Notes under the pieces: generated by a model
Database searches by the model: none
What the model was told of the DNA's origin: nothing
Seen by the model: the letters and a program-made list of their open reading frames with translations, nothing else
In this document: positions 1-8,026 of the stretch, piece after piece
Numbering within the stretch: the stretch's first letter is position 1
How the letters are laid out: every line of letters starts with the position of its first letter
Translations under genes and position numbers: made by a program
From: JAZKIX01 sp040384645
GTDB lineage: Bacteria > Pseudomonadota > Gammaproteobacteria > Burkholderiales > Burkholderiaceae_D
Assembly (NCBI GenBank): GCA_040384645.1
Contig: JAZKIX010000244.1
Span: 1-28,338 of the forward strand
Length of the DNA: 28,338 bases
Direction of reading: 5' to 3'

Positions 1-20
1 ACCATCGGCCTTCAGCTCGT

Positions 21-926
21 TCAGCGGAAGTGCGTATGGGTGACCAGCAAGATCGGTACAAAACTGAGCAACACCGTCCACATCAACACGTCAGCATGGC
101 GGAAGCGGTCCGTCATGCGCGCAATCACCGGACGTGAAATCAAAGTCACCGCACCGCCGATCAAGTAAATGTAAGGCAAATCATGATCGCTCAAACCAAC
201 ATTGGCAACCATCGTCGGTGCAATATAGGGGATCACCATGAAACCAGCGAACATCACCAGCGCCGAGGTAATAAAGCCCCACCAATGATTTGGCTCGGAC
301 AATAGCTCACGATAACTTTCAATCCAGCCAGCTTGTTTTTGTGCCAAATGACCGCGCACGCTCGGCACCAATTGCCAAGCCACCACCAGGATCAGGGCAC
401 ACATGCCTGACAACACGGCAAACGGCATACGCCAAGTGAAATGATTGGCGACCAACAAGCCAAGCGGCACGCCAGCTACTGCCGCCAACGAAAACGCCAG
501 CATTACGATGCCCATCGCATGGCCGCGCCGTTGCGGCGCAATCACATCACCGACAATTGCCAGCGCCACTGCGCTGAGCACGCCGCCAAACGCGCCTGCC
601 ACGACCCGTGCCAGCAACAAGGTCGCGTAACTATCAGCCAAAGCGCAACCCAACGTGGCAATCAGCAAACCGGCATAAGAGGCCAATAAGGCATGACGGC
701 GGTCGAAACGGTCGGCAATCGCCGATGCCACCAGAGCAGAAGCACCGGCCGCCAGCGAATAAGACGACACCAGCAAGCCGAATTCAGCCGGCACAATATG
801 GAACACCGCCATCAATTGCGATGACAGCGGCATCATGATCATGAAATCGACGATCACGGTAAATTGCAAGACCATCAAGGTCAGCAAGAGCGCGCGTTCG
901 CGCCCGGGGCTTAAAACTTCATTCAT
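21..926 (-). CDS. MFS drug/sugar-type efflux transporter, C-terminally truncated
   Basis: Predicted inner-membrane proton-driven exporter of the major facilitator superfamily (DHA1/AraJ-like by overall look; substrate unknown). The 301 residues contain about nine hydrophobic helices. The helix 2-3 loop carries the usual basic MFS signature (ADRFDRR, about residue 71), and helix 4 has an ARVVAG stretch. Members normally have about 390-400 residues and 12 helices, so the last three helices are missing. The stop comes directly after helix 9 (..LLVTHTHFR). In another frame the next bases read LPLNEL, so a frameshift or base error is possible, but the window edge prevents a check. The start follows a purine-rich AGAAAGAA. 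It lies 59 bp behind the PadR gene on the same strand, so the two are probably co-transcribed and the regulator may control this exporter. The MFS assignment is firm; substrate and integrity are not. Confidence 0.85.
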   Translation of the reverse strand: MNEVLSPGRERALLLTLMVLQFTVIVDFMIMMPLSSQLMAVFHIVPAEFGLLVSSYSLAAGASALVASAIADRFDRRHALLASYAGLLIATLGCALADSYATLLLARVVAGAFGGVLSAVALAIVGDVIAPQRRGHAMGIVMLAFSLAAVAGVPLGLLVANHFTWRMPFAVLSGMCALILVVAWQLVPSVRGHLAQKQAGWIESYRELLSEPNHWWGFITSALVMFAGFMVIPYIAPTMVANVGLSDHDLPYIYLIGGAVTLISRPVIARMTDRFRHADVLMWTVLLSFVPILLVTHTHFR

Positions 927-985
927 GCGGGAATTCTTTCTGTAAAAATTATTGTTATTTTTAATAATTGATCTTGTCTACAGCA

Positions 986-1510
986 TCAACAGCGCTCGAC
1001 CGAACGGGCTGCGTTATCGAGCACATCAGCAATGGCACGAATTTCTTCAATGCTCAAAGGCGTGCGCGCCAACCGCATATGCAAGGCAGTCTTAAAATTT
1101 TGGATCGCTCGAGCAATTTCCGGCGTGCCGCGGGCGTCGGCCGATTGGCATACCTGCGAAATACGTTCCCGCATGCTGTGCAAGGCTTCGCTTTGGCCGT
1201 CGAGGTAAAGCTGGCCTTCCGGCGTGATCGAGTACTGCTTGCGGGCGCCGGAATCATCGACGATGGTGGCATGCCCCAGTTCCACCAGCAGGGTCAATGT
1301 CGGATAAACCACGCCCGGACTAGGGCTGTAATCGCCACCGGCCATTTCTTCCACAGCACGGATGATTTCGTAGCCATGACGCGGCTTTACCGCCACCAAA
1401 TCGAGAATGATGATTTTCAGGTCGCCATGTTCTAGCAAGCGAGTGCGCCGTCCACCACCGCCCTGCCCCTTTGCTTCACGGTCGCGACCGTGTTTTTGAT
1501 GTTCGAACAT
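986..1510 (-). CDS. PadR-family transcriptional regulator
   Basis: DNA-binding winged-helix repressor of the PadR family, 174 residues. After a basic, glycine-rich N-terminal tail (residues 1-28) comes the PadR domain at about 29-105: a helix with HGYEII, the SPSPGVVYPTL recognition segment and a wing with KQYSITPEG. The C-terminal helix (about 110-170) should mediate dimerisation. The N-terminal extension contains two His, loosely like metal-responsive PadR proteins, but it is not a clear metal site. The start has a good AAGGAG ribosome binding site. The upstream promoter is covered by TTAGA repeats, which suggests autoregulation. The MFS exporter downstream is the obvious second target. The effector cannot be read from the sequence. 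Confidence 0.92.
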   Translation of the reverse strand: MFEHQKHGRDREAKGQGGGGRRTRLLEHGDLKIIILDLVAVKPRHGYEIIRAVEEMAGGDYSPSPGVVYPTLTLLVELGHATIVDDSGARKQYSITPEGQLYLDGQSEALHSMRERISQVCQSADARGTPEIARAIQNFKTALHMRLARTPLSIEEIRAIADVLDNAARSVERC

Positions 1511-1529
1511 GCTTGGCTCCTTGAACTAT

Positions 1530-1568
1530 TTAGACGTCTAAGATATATCTAAATAATGTCTAAATCAA
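1530..1568 (-). promoter_or_regulatory. Promoter and candidate PadR operator with TTAGA repeats at 11-bp spacing
   Basis: On the minus strand a -35 TTGATT (1563-1568) and a -10 TATCTT (1540-1545) are separated by 17 bp. The same stretch holds TTAGA three times (plus-strand TCTAA at 1537-1541, 1548-1552 and 1559-1563), starting exactly 11 bp apart, so all lie on one face of the helix. The last repeat is half of a perfect palindrome TTAGACGTCTAA (1530-1541), and AGATATATCT (1541-1550) is also palindromic. A bound repressor would block RNA polymerase. That PadR itself binds here is inferred from position. Confidence 0.6.
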
Positions 1569-1649
1569 GTTTTAATTATCTTCAAATGATTGTCAGTATT
1601 ATTTTCTGAACAATCTCCCCTCTTCACAAACGCTGCATTCCGGTCAAAT

Positions 1650-1666
1650 ATTGTGCGGGGCACAAT
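1650..1666. promoter_or_regulatory. Small perfect dyad upstream of the BMP lipoprotein gene
   Basis: ATTGTGC and GCACAAT form perfect 7-bp inverted arms around GGG, about 155 bp before the BMP start codon. It could be an operator or a small hairpin. Only its symmetry and position support it. Confidence 0.25.
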
Positions 1667-1820
1667 TGTTTGGTACGCTGCACTTGTTGCTAGAAACGAC
1701 CCGGTATCGAGGGGCATCACTTTAAAATAATCTTGTGCCGTCTCTGTTTTCACGTGTTTTATCTAATCCAGGCAGGCATTTCGATTGCCTGATCTTTCAC
1801 ACACACCAAAGGAAACCTCC

Positions 1821-2948
1821 ATGCTTGCCTCCTTAAAACGTCGTGCCTTGCCTGCCGTAGCGCTAGCCTCGCTGCTCGCCCTATTCGGCTGTAAAAAAGC
1901 AGAGGAAGCAAAACCGGCCAGCGCCGCCCCTAGCACCACCACGGCAGAACCGCTGAAAGTGGCCTTCGTCTACATCGGCCCAGTAGGTGACGCCGGTTGG
2001 ACCTTCGCCCATAACGAAGGGCGTAAGGCAGTCGAGGCGCAATACGGCGCCAAAGTCAAAACCACTTTTGTAGAAAATGTGCCCGAAGGCGCCGATGCCG
2101 AGCGGGTATTTCGCGATCTGGCCACGCAAGGTAACCAACTGATCTTCGGCACCACTTTCGGTTATATGGAACCGATGCTCAAAGTGGCCAAGGACTTCCC
2201 GAACATCAAGTTCGAACACGCCACCGGCTATAAAACCGCCGCCAATATGGCGATCTACGATTCCCGTACTTACGAGGGTGCGTATGTGGCAGGTGTTATC
2301 GCCGGCAAGATGACCAAATCCAATAAGCTGGGCGTGGTCGGATCAATCCCCATCCCTGAAGTGATCCGCAATATCAACGCTTTTACGCTCGGCGCGCAAT
2401 CGGTCAATCCGGCTGCCACCACACGCGTGGTCTGGATCAATAAATGGTTCGATCCAGGCAAGGAACGCGATGGCGCGCTGGCTTTAATTGGCCTCGGTGT
2501 CGATGTCTTGATCCAGAATACCGACTCGCCTGCCACCTTGCAGGCAGCGGAAGAAAAAGGCGTGTTGGCTTTCGGCTGGGATTCCGACATGTCTAAATTC
2601 GGCCCGAAAGCGCATCTCGGTTCAGCCGCTATCAACTGGGCGCCCTATTACAACAAGATCGTCGGCGATGTATTGGCCGGCAGCTGGAAATCCGGTGAAA
2701 CATGGAATGGCGTGAAAGAAGGCGCCATCAATATTGTGTCGCCAAACGCAACGTTGCCGGCCGATGTGAAAACGCTACTGGACGAGAAAATTGCTGCAAT
2801 TAAGGAAGGCAAATTGCATCCATTCACTGGCCCCATCGTTAATCAAGAAGGCAAAGAAGTGGTCGCCGCCGGCAAAATCATCGAAGAGAAGGATTTAAAA
2901 AGCCTGAACTACTACGTCAAGGGCGTCGAGGGATCGATTCCGAAATAG
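1821..2948 (+). CDS. BMP-family (Med/PnrA-like) substrate-binding lipoprotein
   Basis: Periplasmic binding lipoprotein of the BMP (basic membrane protein, PF02608) family, whose characterised members bind purine nucleosides for ABC uptake. The chosen ATG follows AAGGAAA at the right distance and begins a lipoprotein signal peptide with the lipobox ALFGC (lipidated Cys24). An in-frame ATG 12 codons upstream has no ribosome binding site. The mature part of the 375 residues shows family signatures: FVYIGPVGDAGW near the start, FGYMEP, the hinge-region VAGVIAGKM, and a DVLIQNTDSPAT segment in the second lobe. No ATPase or permease gene lies nearby, so it is an orphan binding protein here. Its transporter may be elsewhere, or it may serve in sensing. 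A terminator follows, so it is probably transcribed alone. The ligand is inferred only from the family. Confidence 0.92.
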   Translation: MLASLKRRALPAVALASLLALFGCKKAEEAKPASAAPSTTTAEPLKVAFVYIGPVGDAGWTFAHNEGRKAVEAQYGAKVKTTFVENVPEGADAERVFRDLATQGNQLIFGTTFGYMEPMLKVAKDFPNIKFEHATGYKTAANMAIYDSRTYEGAYVAGVIAGKMTKSNKLGVVGSIPIPEVIRNINAFTLGAQSVNPAATTRVVWINKWFDPGKERDGALALIGLGVDVLIQNTDSPATLQAAEEKGVLAFGWDSDMSKFGPKAHLGSAAINWAPYYNKIVGDVLAGSWKSGETWNGVKEGAINIVSPNATLPADVKTLLDEKIAAIKEGKLHPFTGPIVNQEGKEVVAAGKIIEEKDLKSLNYYVKGVEGSIPK

Positions 2949-3004
2949 ACATTGAGTACTATTGGCGTTGTCAGATCTATGAACAATCGGCGATAGCAAA
3001 TAGT

Positions 3005-3042
3005 GCAGCCGCTTGCGCACCAGCAGGCGGCTTTTTTCTTTT
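3005..3042 (+). terminator. Rho-independent terminator after the BMP gene
   Basis: AGCCGC (3007-3012) and GCGGCT (3027-3032) form a GC-rich stem directly followed by TTTTTTCTTTT, about 60 bp after the BMP stop codon. This is a standard intrinsic terminator layout. Confidence 0.8.
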
Positions 3043-3070
3043 ATGCAAAAGTTGTCAAATATTAACTAAC

Positions 3071-3100
3071 TTGACATTTATCAATAATTTTCTTTAAAAC
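3071..3100 (+). promoter_or_regulatory. Possible sigma-70 promoter for the formyltransferase gene
   Basis: A consensus TTGACA (3071-3076) is followed after 17-18 bp by an AT-rich -10-like TTAAAA/TAAAAC. TGTCAA at 3053-3058 is an inverted copy of the -35 hexamer and might be part of an operator. The -10 element is weak. Confidence 0.35.
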
Positions 3101-3137
3101 ATTGAAGGAAGGCTATTCTTGAATTAGAGTTTGAAAC

Positions 3138-3995
3138 ATGAAAATACTCTTCTGTACCAAGAACGATCTCTTCGGCGCCCTGATTCTTAACTGGCTGCTA
3201 CCGAAGCTGCACGGACATCAGGTCGCCGTGTTTCTATCCGATAAAACTCGGCCGGCAGAAAACGACGTGATCGAATTGGCGGACGAAAAATTTTTTGAGC
3301 GCGACCTGCCGCTCGGTATCGTTTTCCCGCGCCTGGATCGACAAGGCGAGTACGGCAACTTGCTCACCTTCAAAGCGTTGTCCGCCAAATACGGCATTGG
3401 CATCAGTACCGTCAACACTATCAACAGCACCGAGATGGAAGCGAGCATTCGTAAATGGGCGCCCGATATCATTGTGTCGGCGCGTTTCAGCCTGATTTTC
3501 AAACAAAATATTTTGCAGATACCGCGCTTCGGCGCTTACAACATTCATCCTGGCACCTTGCCCGGTTATGCCGGACTGTGCGCGCCGTTCCGCGCGCTGC
3601 TCAATCAAGATGAGACTCTGGGCTGCACCCTGCATCAAATCGACCTCGGCATCGATACCGGACCGATCCACTCGGTTTCCAAATTGCAGGCAAATCCAAA
3701 TAAATCCGTGTTCTGGCATATCGGCGAACTGTATCCGCTGGGACTGGCAAAACTGATCGAATTACTTGATGAGCTGGATCAAGGTAAAGCGCCGCAGCTG
3801 CAAAAACAAGAAACCACCAGCTTCCGCTACTACAAGCTCCCCGCTACGCCAGATTTCCATCGATTCCGATCACTCGGCTTGCGCGCAGTCGATCTTGAGG
3901 AATATGGGACGCTGTTAGGGAAATTTTCGCCAGACCGGCAACTCGACTGGATCTCGGCTACCTTATCCGCAGAACGTCAGGCGCGGGCGGCATAA
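3138..3995 (+). CDS. Formyltransferase-fold enzyme (Formyl_trans_N), substrate unknown
   Basis: Cytosolic enzyme of the 10-formyltetrahydrofolate-dependent formyltransferase family, 285 residues. The catalytic triad is visible: Asn135 and His137 in YNIHPGTLPGYAG, and Asp173 in LGIDTGP. The HPG and DTGP signatures match methionyl-tRNA and sugar formyltransferases. It is shorter than methionyl-tRNA formyltransferase (about 310 residues) and its C-terminal part (about 210-285) does not resemble the tRNA-binding barrel, so it is probably not the housekeeping Fmt. Such stand-alone enzymes often formylate amino-sugars or other small amines. No sugar-nucleotide or surface polysaccharide genes lie beside it, so the acceptor stays open. 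The ATG has only a weak AGAG upstream. It is transcribed alone between the BMP terminator and a long inverted repeat. Confidence 0.85.
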   Translation: MKILFCTKNDLFGALILNWLLPKLHGHQVAVFLSDKTRPAENDVIELADEKFFERDLPLGIVFPRLDRQGEYGNLLTFKALSAKYGIGISTVNTINSTEMEASIRKWAPDIIVSARFSLIFKQNILQIPRFGAYNIHPGTLPGYAGLCAPFRALLNQDETLGCTLHQIDLGIDTGPIHSVSKLQANPNKSVFWHIGELYPLGLAKLIELLDELDQGKAPQLQKQETTSFRYYKLPATPDFHRFRSLGLRAVDLEEYGTLLGKFSPDRQLDWISATLSAERQARAA

Positions 3996-4056
3996 GCATC
4001 GGGAGGAATTTACGCAAAAGCCGCCTTCGGGGTGAGCAAGTGGTGCAGTACCAACG

Positions 4057-4123
4057 AAATCACGGAAATTGCTGGGAAATTTGTCGGGTAATGACAATAT
4101 TTTTTCAGCAATTTTCGTGATTT
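4057..4123. repeat. Long imperfect inverted repeat between formyltransferase and TAXI genes
   Basis: Arms 4057-4074 and 4106-4123 are complementary over 18 bp with one mismatch (AAATCACGGAAATTGCTG against its partner). The interior adds TTGTC/GACAA pairing, giving a long hairpin with a T-rich 3' side. It ends about 95 bp before the TAXI start. It may act as a terminator for the upstream gene or as a leader structure for the TAXI operon. A decayed small mobile element is also possible. Confidence 0.5.
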
Positions 4124-4217
4124 TTGTGTTTTCCGTGGACAATACGTAATATCAAGCAATCAGAATCCTGTTCTATTGCTGTCCTATTAATTTCCACAGA
4201 AATCGACCCGAATTTTT

Positions 4218-5276
4218 ATGCCGCACCGCCCCTTGTCCAAGATAGATCAACCTCGCTGCAACACTATTGCAAGAAGGTTCTACGCATACCTACTGCCGCT
4301 GGGGCTTGCACTTTTAAATCTGTTATGCGTTTCTTCAGCGCAAGCCGAAGCTGACCTATTCCGCGATAAACTAATGTCCCTCGGGACCGCCTCCCGTAGC
4401 GGCTCGTTTTATCCGACCGGCGCCAAAATCTGCGAACTTGTCAATAAAGACCGCAAAAAAACCCAAGTTCGATGCGTTGCCTATCCCACCCCCGGCTCCG
4501 AATACAACGCCAAAGCCGTCACTTTTGGCGATTTGGCGATTGGTATGACCCGCTCAGATATTGCCTACAGCGAATATATCGACAAAAGTAGCAGTGACGT
4601 CCACGGCGACTCCCTACGCACCGTGATGTCGCTGTATGCGATGCCGGTAGTGGTGATTGCGCGCCGCAATGCGCGCATTGCGGACATCAACCAGATCGCC
4701 GGGCACTCGATCAATTTAGGCAATCGCGGTTCTGGCCAGCGCTCGATTGTCGATTTCTTGCTGAAAAATCTCGGCCTGACTGCGGCCGATTTTTCGTCCG
4801 TATCAGAGCTGACTACGACCGCGATGGGCGAGGCATTTTGCAAGGGCAAGGTCGATATCGTGATGGAAGCGTTAGGTCACCCTGCCCCGTTTTACCGGCG
4901 CATGATCGAAGAATGCGACGGCCAGATCGTGCCCATTCCTGAATATCTGATCGACAAGATTGCGGCCACCAATTTGTTCATCGACCGCATCTCGATCCCC
5001 GGGGGCTTGTACGTCCATCATCCCGAGCCAATCCCTTCCTTTGGTTATAAAGCGGTGCTGGTGGCTCGCCATGAAACAAGCGAAGAAGCGGTATTCCGTT
5101 TCGTCTCGACGGTAATGAATCGGCTTTCCGAATTAAAGCAATCCGATCCCGTATTGCAAGAACTTGAACCGGAAAAAATGTTCGCCGAAGGCATCACTAT
5201 CCCCTTGCATTCCGGCGCACTGAAATACGTCAGTTTAAAAAAAACGGAAGCCACTGGAGCTGCCAATGCGCGCTAA
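4218..5276 (+). CDS. TAXI-family TRAP-type periplasmic solute-binding protein
   Basis: Exported binding protein of the TAXI family (TRAP transporter-associated extracytoplasmic proteins, usually binding dicarboxylates or related ions), 352 residues. The signal peptide has a long n-region (residues 1-22), a hydrophobic core (23-38) and cleavage after AQA at about 43. The mature start LGTASRSGSFYPTGAKICE is the diagnostic TAXI opening. SDIAYSEY and a GNRGSGQRS loop also fit the family. No TRAP membrane subunits are present in the window, so it is an orphan. Its last 11 bases overlap the secretin gene, which shows tight translational coupling to an outer-membrane protein and suggests a role as ligand-sensing or assembly partner. 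The start codon lacks a strong ribosome binding site. Confidence 0.88.
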   Translation: MPHRPLSKIDQPRCNTIARRFYAYLLPLGLALLNLLCVSSAQAEADLFRDKLMSLGTASRSGSFYPTGAKICELVNKDRKKTQVRCVAYPTPGSEYNAKAVTFGDLAIGMTRSDIAYSEYIDKSSSDVHGDSLRTVMSLYAMPVVVIARRNARIADINQIAGHSINLGNRGSGQRSIVDFLLKNLGLTAADFSSVSELTTTAMGEAFCKGKVDIVMEALGHPAPFYRRMIEECDGQIVPIPEYLIDKIAATNLFIDRISIPGGLYVHHPEPIPSFGYKAVLVARHETSEEAVFRFVSTVMNRLSELKQSDPVLQELEPEKMFAEGITIPLHSGALKYVSLKKTEATGAANAR

Positions 5277-7098
5277 ACCATTCTTACTGCGAGGCCTGAG
5301 CGCGCTGGTTTTGTCGCTTGCCCAGTTCCCGGCACAGGCTGCGGTCGATAATTTTCGCCCATTCAACATCGACTTGAGCACTCAATTGGCGGCAATTCCA
5401 GCAGGCCGCATCAACAGTGAATCCAAGTCAAAAGCCATGCGCGCCTTGGCGCTGATCAGCCAAGATAAGCTGGACGACGGCTCAGCGCAAATGAACTCGG
5501 CCTTGCAACTCGATCCGACCAATTCGTATCTGCAATTTTTTAATGCCTACACTTACCATTTAATGGCATTGCGTGGCGATACGCAGAAACTGGCTCTGGC
5601 CGAGCAAGGCTACACATTGGCGATCCAGTTCGACCGCTCGAACTGGATCGCACATTATTTCCTTGGTCTGCTCAATTTCGAACAACGCAATTTTCGTGCT
5701 GCGCAGCGCGAACTGGCCGAGGTCTTGCTGTTCCGCGAAGACGATCAGGAAGTATTGTTCCGGCTAGTCGCGGCGTCATATTATTCAGGCGATCCGGTTA
5801 CCGCTGCCGCATGCCTGGACCGGCTGCGTTTGTTGCAACCAAGCGATGCCGAAGTACTGCGCTTGTCGGCCATCATCAATGCCGCCATCGGCCGCGACGA
5901 TGAGGCACAACGCTGGCTAGCGCTGTACCAGGCCAAAGCACCCGACCAGCGTGAACTAAGCCGTGCCAAGGAACGCCTCGCGCACTGGGCAGCGGTACAT
6001 CGCAATAAGCCAAAAAACGCCGTGGCTGCACGGCTCGACGGTAAAGATGAGCCCAGTGCAGTGTTGAGCAAGGCCCAGTTCAAAACCGCACTGCCGCGCC
6101 CCATACCGGCCATACCGGACGAATCCGGCGATCGCATGGTGCTGGTCGATGTCGTCATTATGCGTACCGAAGATGCGATCAGCAGCCGCAAAGGCGTTAA
6201 TTTATTGAATGCGTTAAGCCTGCAATTTGGCGCCGGTGCCGGCCCGGGATTTTCTAAAAATTTCAGCGCCACCCGCGCCGACGAGTTGGTGTCAACCACC
6301 ACCACGCTGACCCGCGCCATCAATATTCCGGCACTGACCTATTCGCTCAATATCGTCAATTCCAATTCCCATTTGAACGAAGTGCTAGCGCGCCCGACGC
6401 TGGCTGCGCTAGAAGGCGTGCGCTCCGATTTCTTTTCCGGCTCCACCGTCAATGCCGCCGTGGTTGCCAATGGCAATAATGCCGGCAGCCCAGTACAAAT
6501 CGAAAAAGACGTGGGCGTCAAATTAAGCATTACGCCGACCTTCATTGCCAACAACAAGATCAAGCTGGTGGTCGATGCGCAACGCACTTTTTTAAAGCAA
6601 GCCAGCAAGGATATCGAGTTTCCTTACAAGGTCGAGCTTTCCAAGATCATGGTCAACGCCAATGTCGTGATGGAATTTGGCGAGACACTGGTGTTAGGCG
6701 GCCTAAGTGAAAAGGAAACCACCCGCGGCCGCGACGGTGTGCCATTTTTGCAGGATATTCCGGGTGTACAGTACTTATTTTCTAGCAAGGACAGCACTGA
6801 TTTCCAGCGCTCGGTGTTGATGCTGATCACGCCCCGCGCTCCGCAATATACCTACCGCTCGGATGAATCGATCATGGCTGACGCCGGCGCCAACGACTCG
6901 GCAAGTCTGAAAGAATTGCGCGCCCGTTACGGTGATTGGTTCAAACCCTATCCAAATCTGGCATCGGTTTTCAATCACCTGAACGTATCGTCGATCTATC
7001 GCGAATTTCGGACCGGCGATGTCACACTGGAAAAATGGGACAAGCAAAATTCGACCCGCGAACGTCTGCAACAGGCGCTTGATTTTTTGTTTTATTAA
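5266..7098 (+). CDS. TPR-secretin: outer-membrane secretin domain with N-terminal TPR-like repeats
   Basis: Predicted outer-membrane protein of the secretin superfamily, 610 residues. A signal peptide is cleaved after PAQA at about residue 25. Residues 55-245 are helical TPR-like repeats in place of the usual N0-N3 domains. The C-terminal secretin domain (about 290-525) has the expected steps: LNEVLARPTLAALEG, a gate-region insertion rich in Asn/Gly (395-410), IEKDVGVKLSITPTF, and the signature VPFLQDIPGVQYLF (492-505) followed by LMLITPR. About 85 residues follow, ending in aromatics, which could be a pilotin or partner-binding tail. No ATPase, pseudopilin or inner-membrane platform genes are nearby, so a type II, III or IV pilus role is not supported. 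The gene overlaps the TAXI gene and ends 18 bp before the pentapeptide gene. Domain calls are firm; function is unknown. Confidence 0.85.
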   Translation: MRAKPFLLRGLSALVLSLAQFPAQAAVDNFRPFNIDLSTQLAAIPAGRINSESKSKAMRALALISQDKLDDGSAQMNSALQLDPTNSYLQFFNAYTYHLMALRGDTQKLALAEQGYTLAIQFDRSNWIAHYFLGLLNFEQRNFRAAQRELAEVLLFREDDQEVLFRLVAASYYSGDPVTAAACLDRLRLLQPSDAEVLRLSAIINAAIGRDDEAQRWLALYQAKAPDQRELSRAKERLAHWAAVHRNKPKNAVAARLDGKDEPSAVLSKAQFKTALPRPIPAIPDESGDRMVLVDVVIMRTEDAISSRKGVNLLNALSLQFGAGAGPGFSKNFSATRADELVSTTTTLTRAINIPALTYSLNIVNSNSHLNEVLARPTLAALEGVRSDFFSGSTVNAAVVANGNNAGSPVQIEKDVGVKLSITPTFIANNKIKLVVDAQRTFLKQASKDIEFPYKVELSKIMVNANVVMEFGETLVLGGLSEKETTRGRDGVPFLQDIPGVQYLFSSKDSTDFQRSVLMLITPRAPQYTYRSDESIMADAGANDSASLKELRARYGDWFKPYPNLASVFNHLNVSSIYREFRTGDVTLEKWDKQNSTRERLQQALDFLFY

Positions 7099-7116
7099 CC
7101 CGATTGCGTGAGCAGC

Positions 7117-7983
7117 ATGTTCTCAACTGACCGACTAACTTATCGACTATTTTTCCGCTCACTCAGCAGCGTTTTTCTCGCTAGCTTAATGTCCGCGCCA
7201 TACAACAGTGTTGCCGGCGAAAGTCGTTCTACCCAATTGCTTAAATCGAACAAGCGCTGTGTCCAGTGCGACTTGCGTTACGAATCATTTGCCGGCCTTG
7301 ACCTGAGTGGTGCCGACCTGACCGGCGCCTATTTGTTCGATACCAATTTCAGCAAATGTCTTTTGACAGCGAGTTCGTTCGAAAGCGCGATCCTGATCAA
7401 TGCACGCCTACAATCAGCCGACCTGACCCGCGCCAACCTATCGAAGGCATCGCTGCAAGACGCCAATCTGCGCGGCGCCTCGCTGCAAAAAGCCAACCTC
7501 ACCTTCACCAATTTCAATGGCGCCGTATTAGAAGCGGCCGAGCTGTCCGAGGCCAACCTGACCACTGCCACCATGGTCGGCGTCTTGATGAACGATGTGT
7601 TTGCCATCGATGCGATACTTCGCGGCACCGACATGCGCCGTGGCGATCTGCGGCGCGGCAATTTTACCGGCGCCGATCTGGAAGGCGCCAACCTCAGTGG
7701 CGCCAATTTGAGCGGCGCAAAACTGAGCGCCACCAGCATGCGCAATACCAAATTGGTCGGGGCCGACCTGACGGACGCCACTCTTGATTTTGCCAATTTG
7801 CGAAACTCGAACCTGCATAAGGCCAAGCTGGTCGGCGCTAAATTGAATGGCGCCAATTTGGGCAACGCCGATCTCTCCGGCGCCGACTTGACCAATGCGG
7901 AAATGGGCAGCGTGTTCGACGAGAATACTAATTATTGCGATGCCAAGATGCCCGATGGATCAAAGGGGCTGTGCAAAAAGTAA
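7117..7983 (+). CDS. Exported pentapeptide-repeat protein
   Basis: About 288 residues. The ATG at 7117 or an in-frame GTG at 7108 may be the start; neither has a strong ribosome binding site, and coupling to the secretin stop codon is likely. A hydrophobic N-terminal segment (about 10-35) indicates export. A CVQC pair then precedes about 35 pentapeptide units of the A(D/N)LxG type (about residues 60-265), which should fold into a right-handed quadrilateral beta-helix. The tail (NTNYCDAKMPDGSKG) carries two more Cys, probably capping the helix by disulfides in the periplasm. Pentapeptide proteins have no single function. The operon partners (TAXI and secretin) suggest an envelope scaffold or adaptor role. 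A Qnr-like gyrase-protecting role is unlikely for an exported protein. Confidence 0.88.
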   Translation: MFSTDRLTYRLFFRSLSSVFLASLMSAPYNSVAGESRSTQLLKSNKRCVQCDLRYESFAGLDLSGADLTGAYLFDTNFSKCLLTASSFESAILINARLQSADLTRANLSKASLQDANLRGASLQKANLTFTNFNGAVLEAAELSEANLTTATMVGVLMNDVFAIDAILRGTDMRRGDLRRGNFTGADLEGANLSGANLSGAKLSATSMRNTKLVGADLTDATLDFANLRNSNLHKAKLVGAKLNGANLGNADLSGADLTNAEMGSVFDENTNYCDAKMPDGSKGLCKK

Positions 7984-8026
7984 TGGCGTTTCGATACAAG
8001 CGAGTTTGATGTATTGGCATAAAACA

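Noticed and set aside
1575..1670. A sixth, decayed copy of the dispersed repeat (CAGTATTATTTT and TGTGCGGGG nearby)
   Set aside because: Only short pieces match, the spacing is wrong and the TATACCCCC end is absent.
1565..1753. 62-codon minus-strand frame upstream of PadR
   Set aside because: It overlaps the presumed promoter region, lacks a ribosome binding site and shows no familiar protein pattern.
3138..3995. Housekeeping methionyl-tRNA formyltransferase
   Set aside because: The catalytic motifs fit the fold, but the C-terminal tRNA-binding domain is not recognisable and there is no def or rsmB neighbour.
5266..7098. Type II or type IV pilus secretion locus
   Set aside because: Only the secretin is present; no ATPase, platform, prepilin peptidase or pseudopilin genes lie in the window.
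7117..7983. Qnr-like quinolone-resistance pentapeptide protein
   Set aside because: The protein has an export signal and periplasmic-type Cys pairs, while Qnr proteins act on gyrase in the cytosol.
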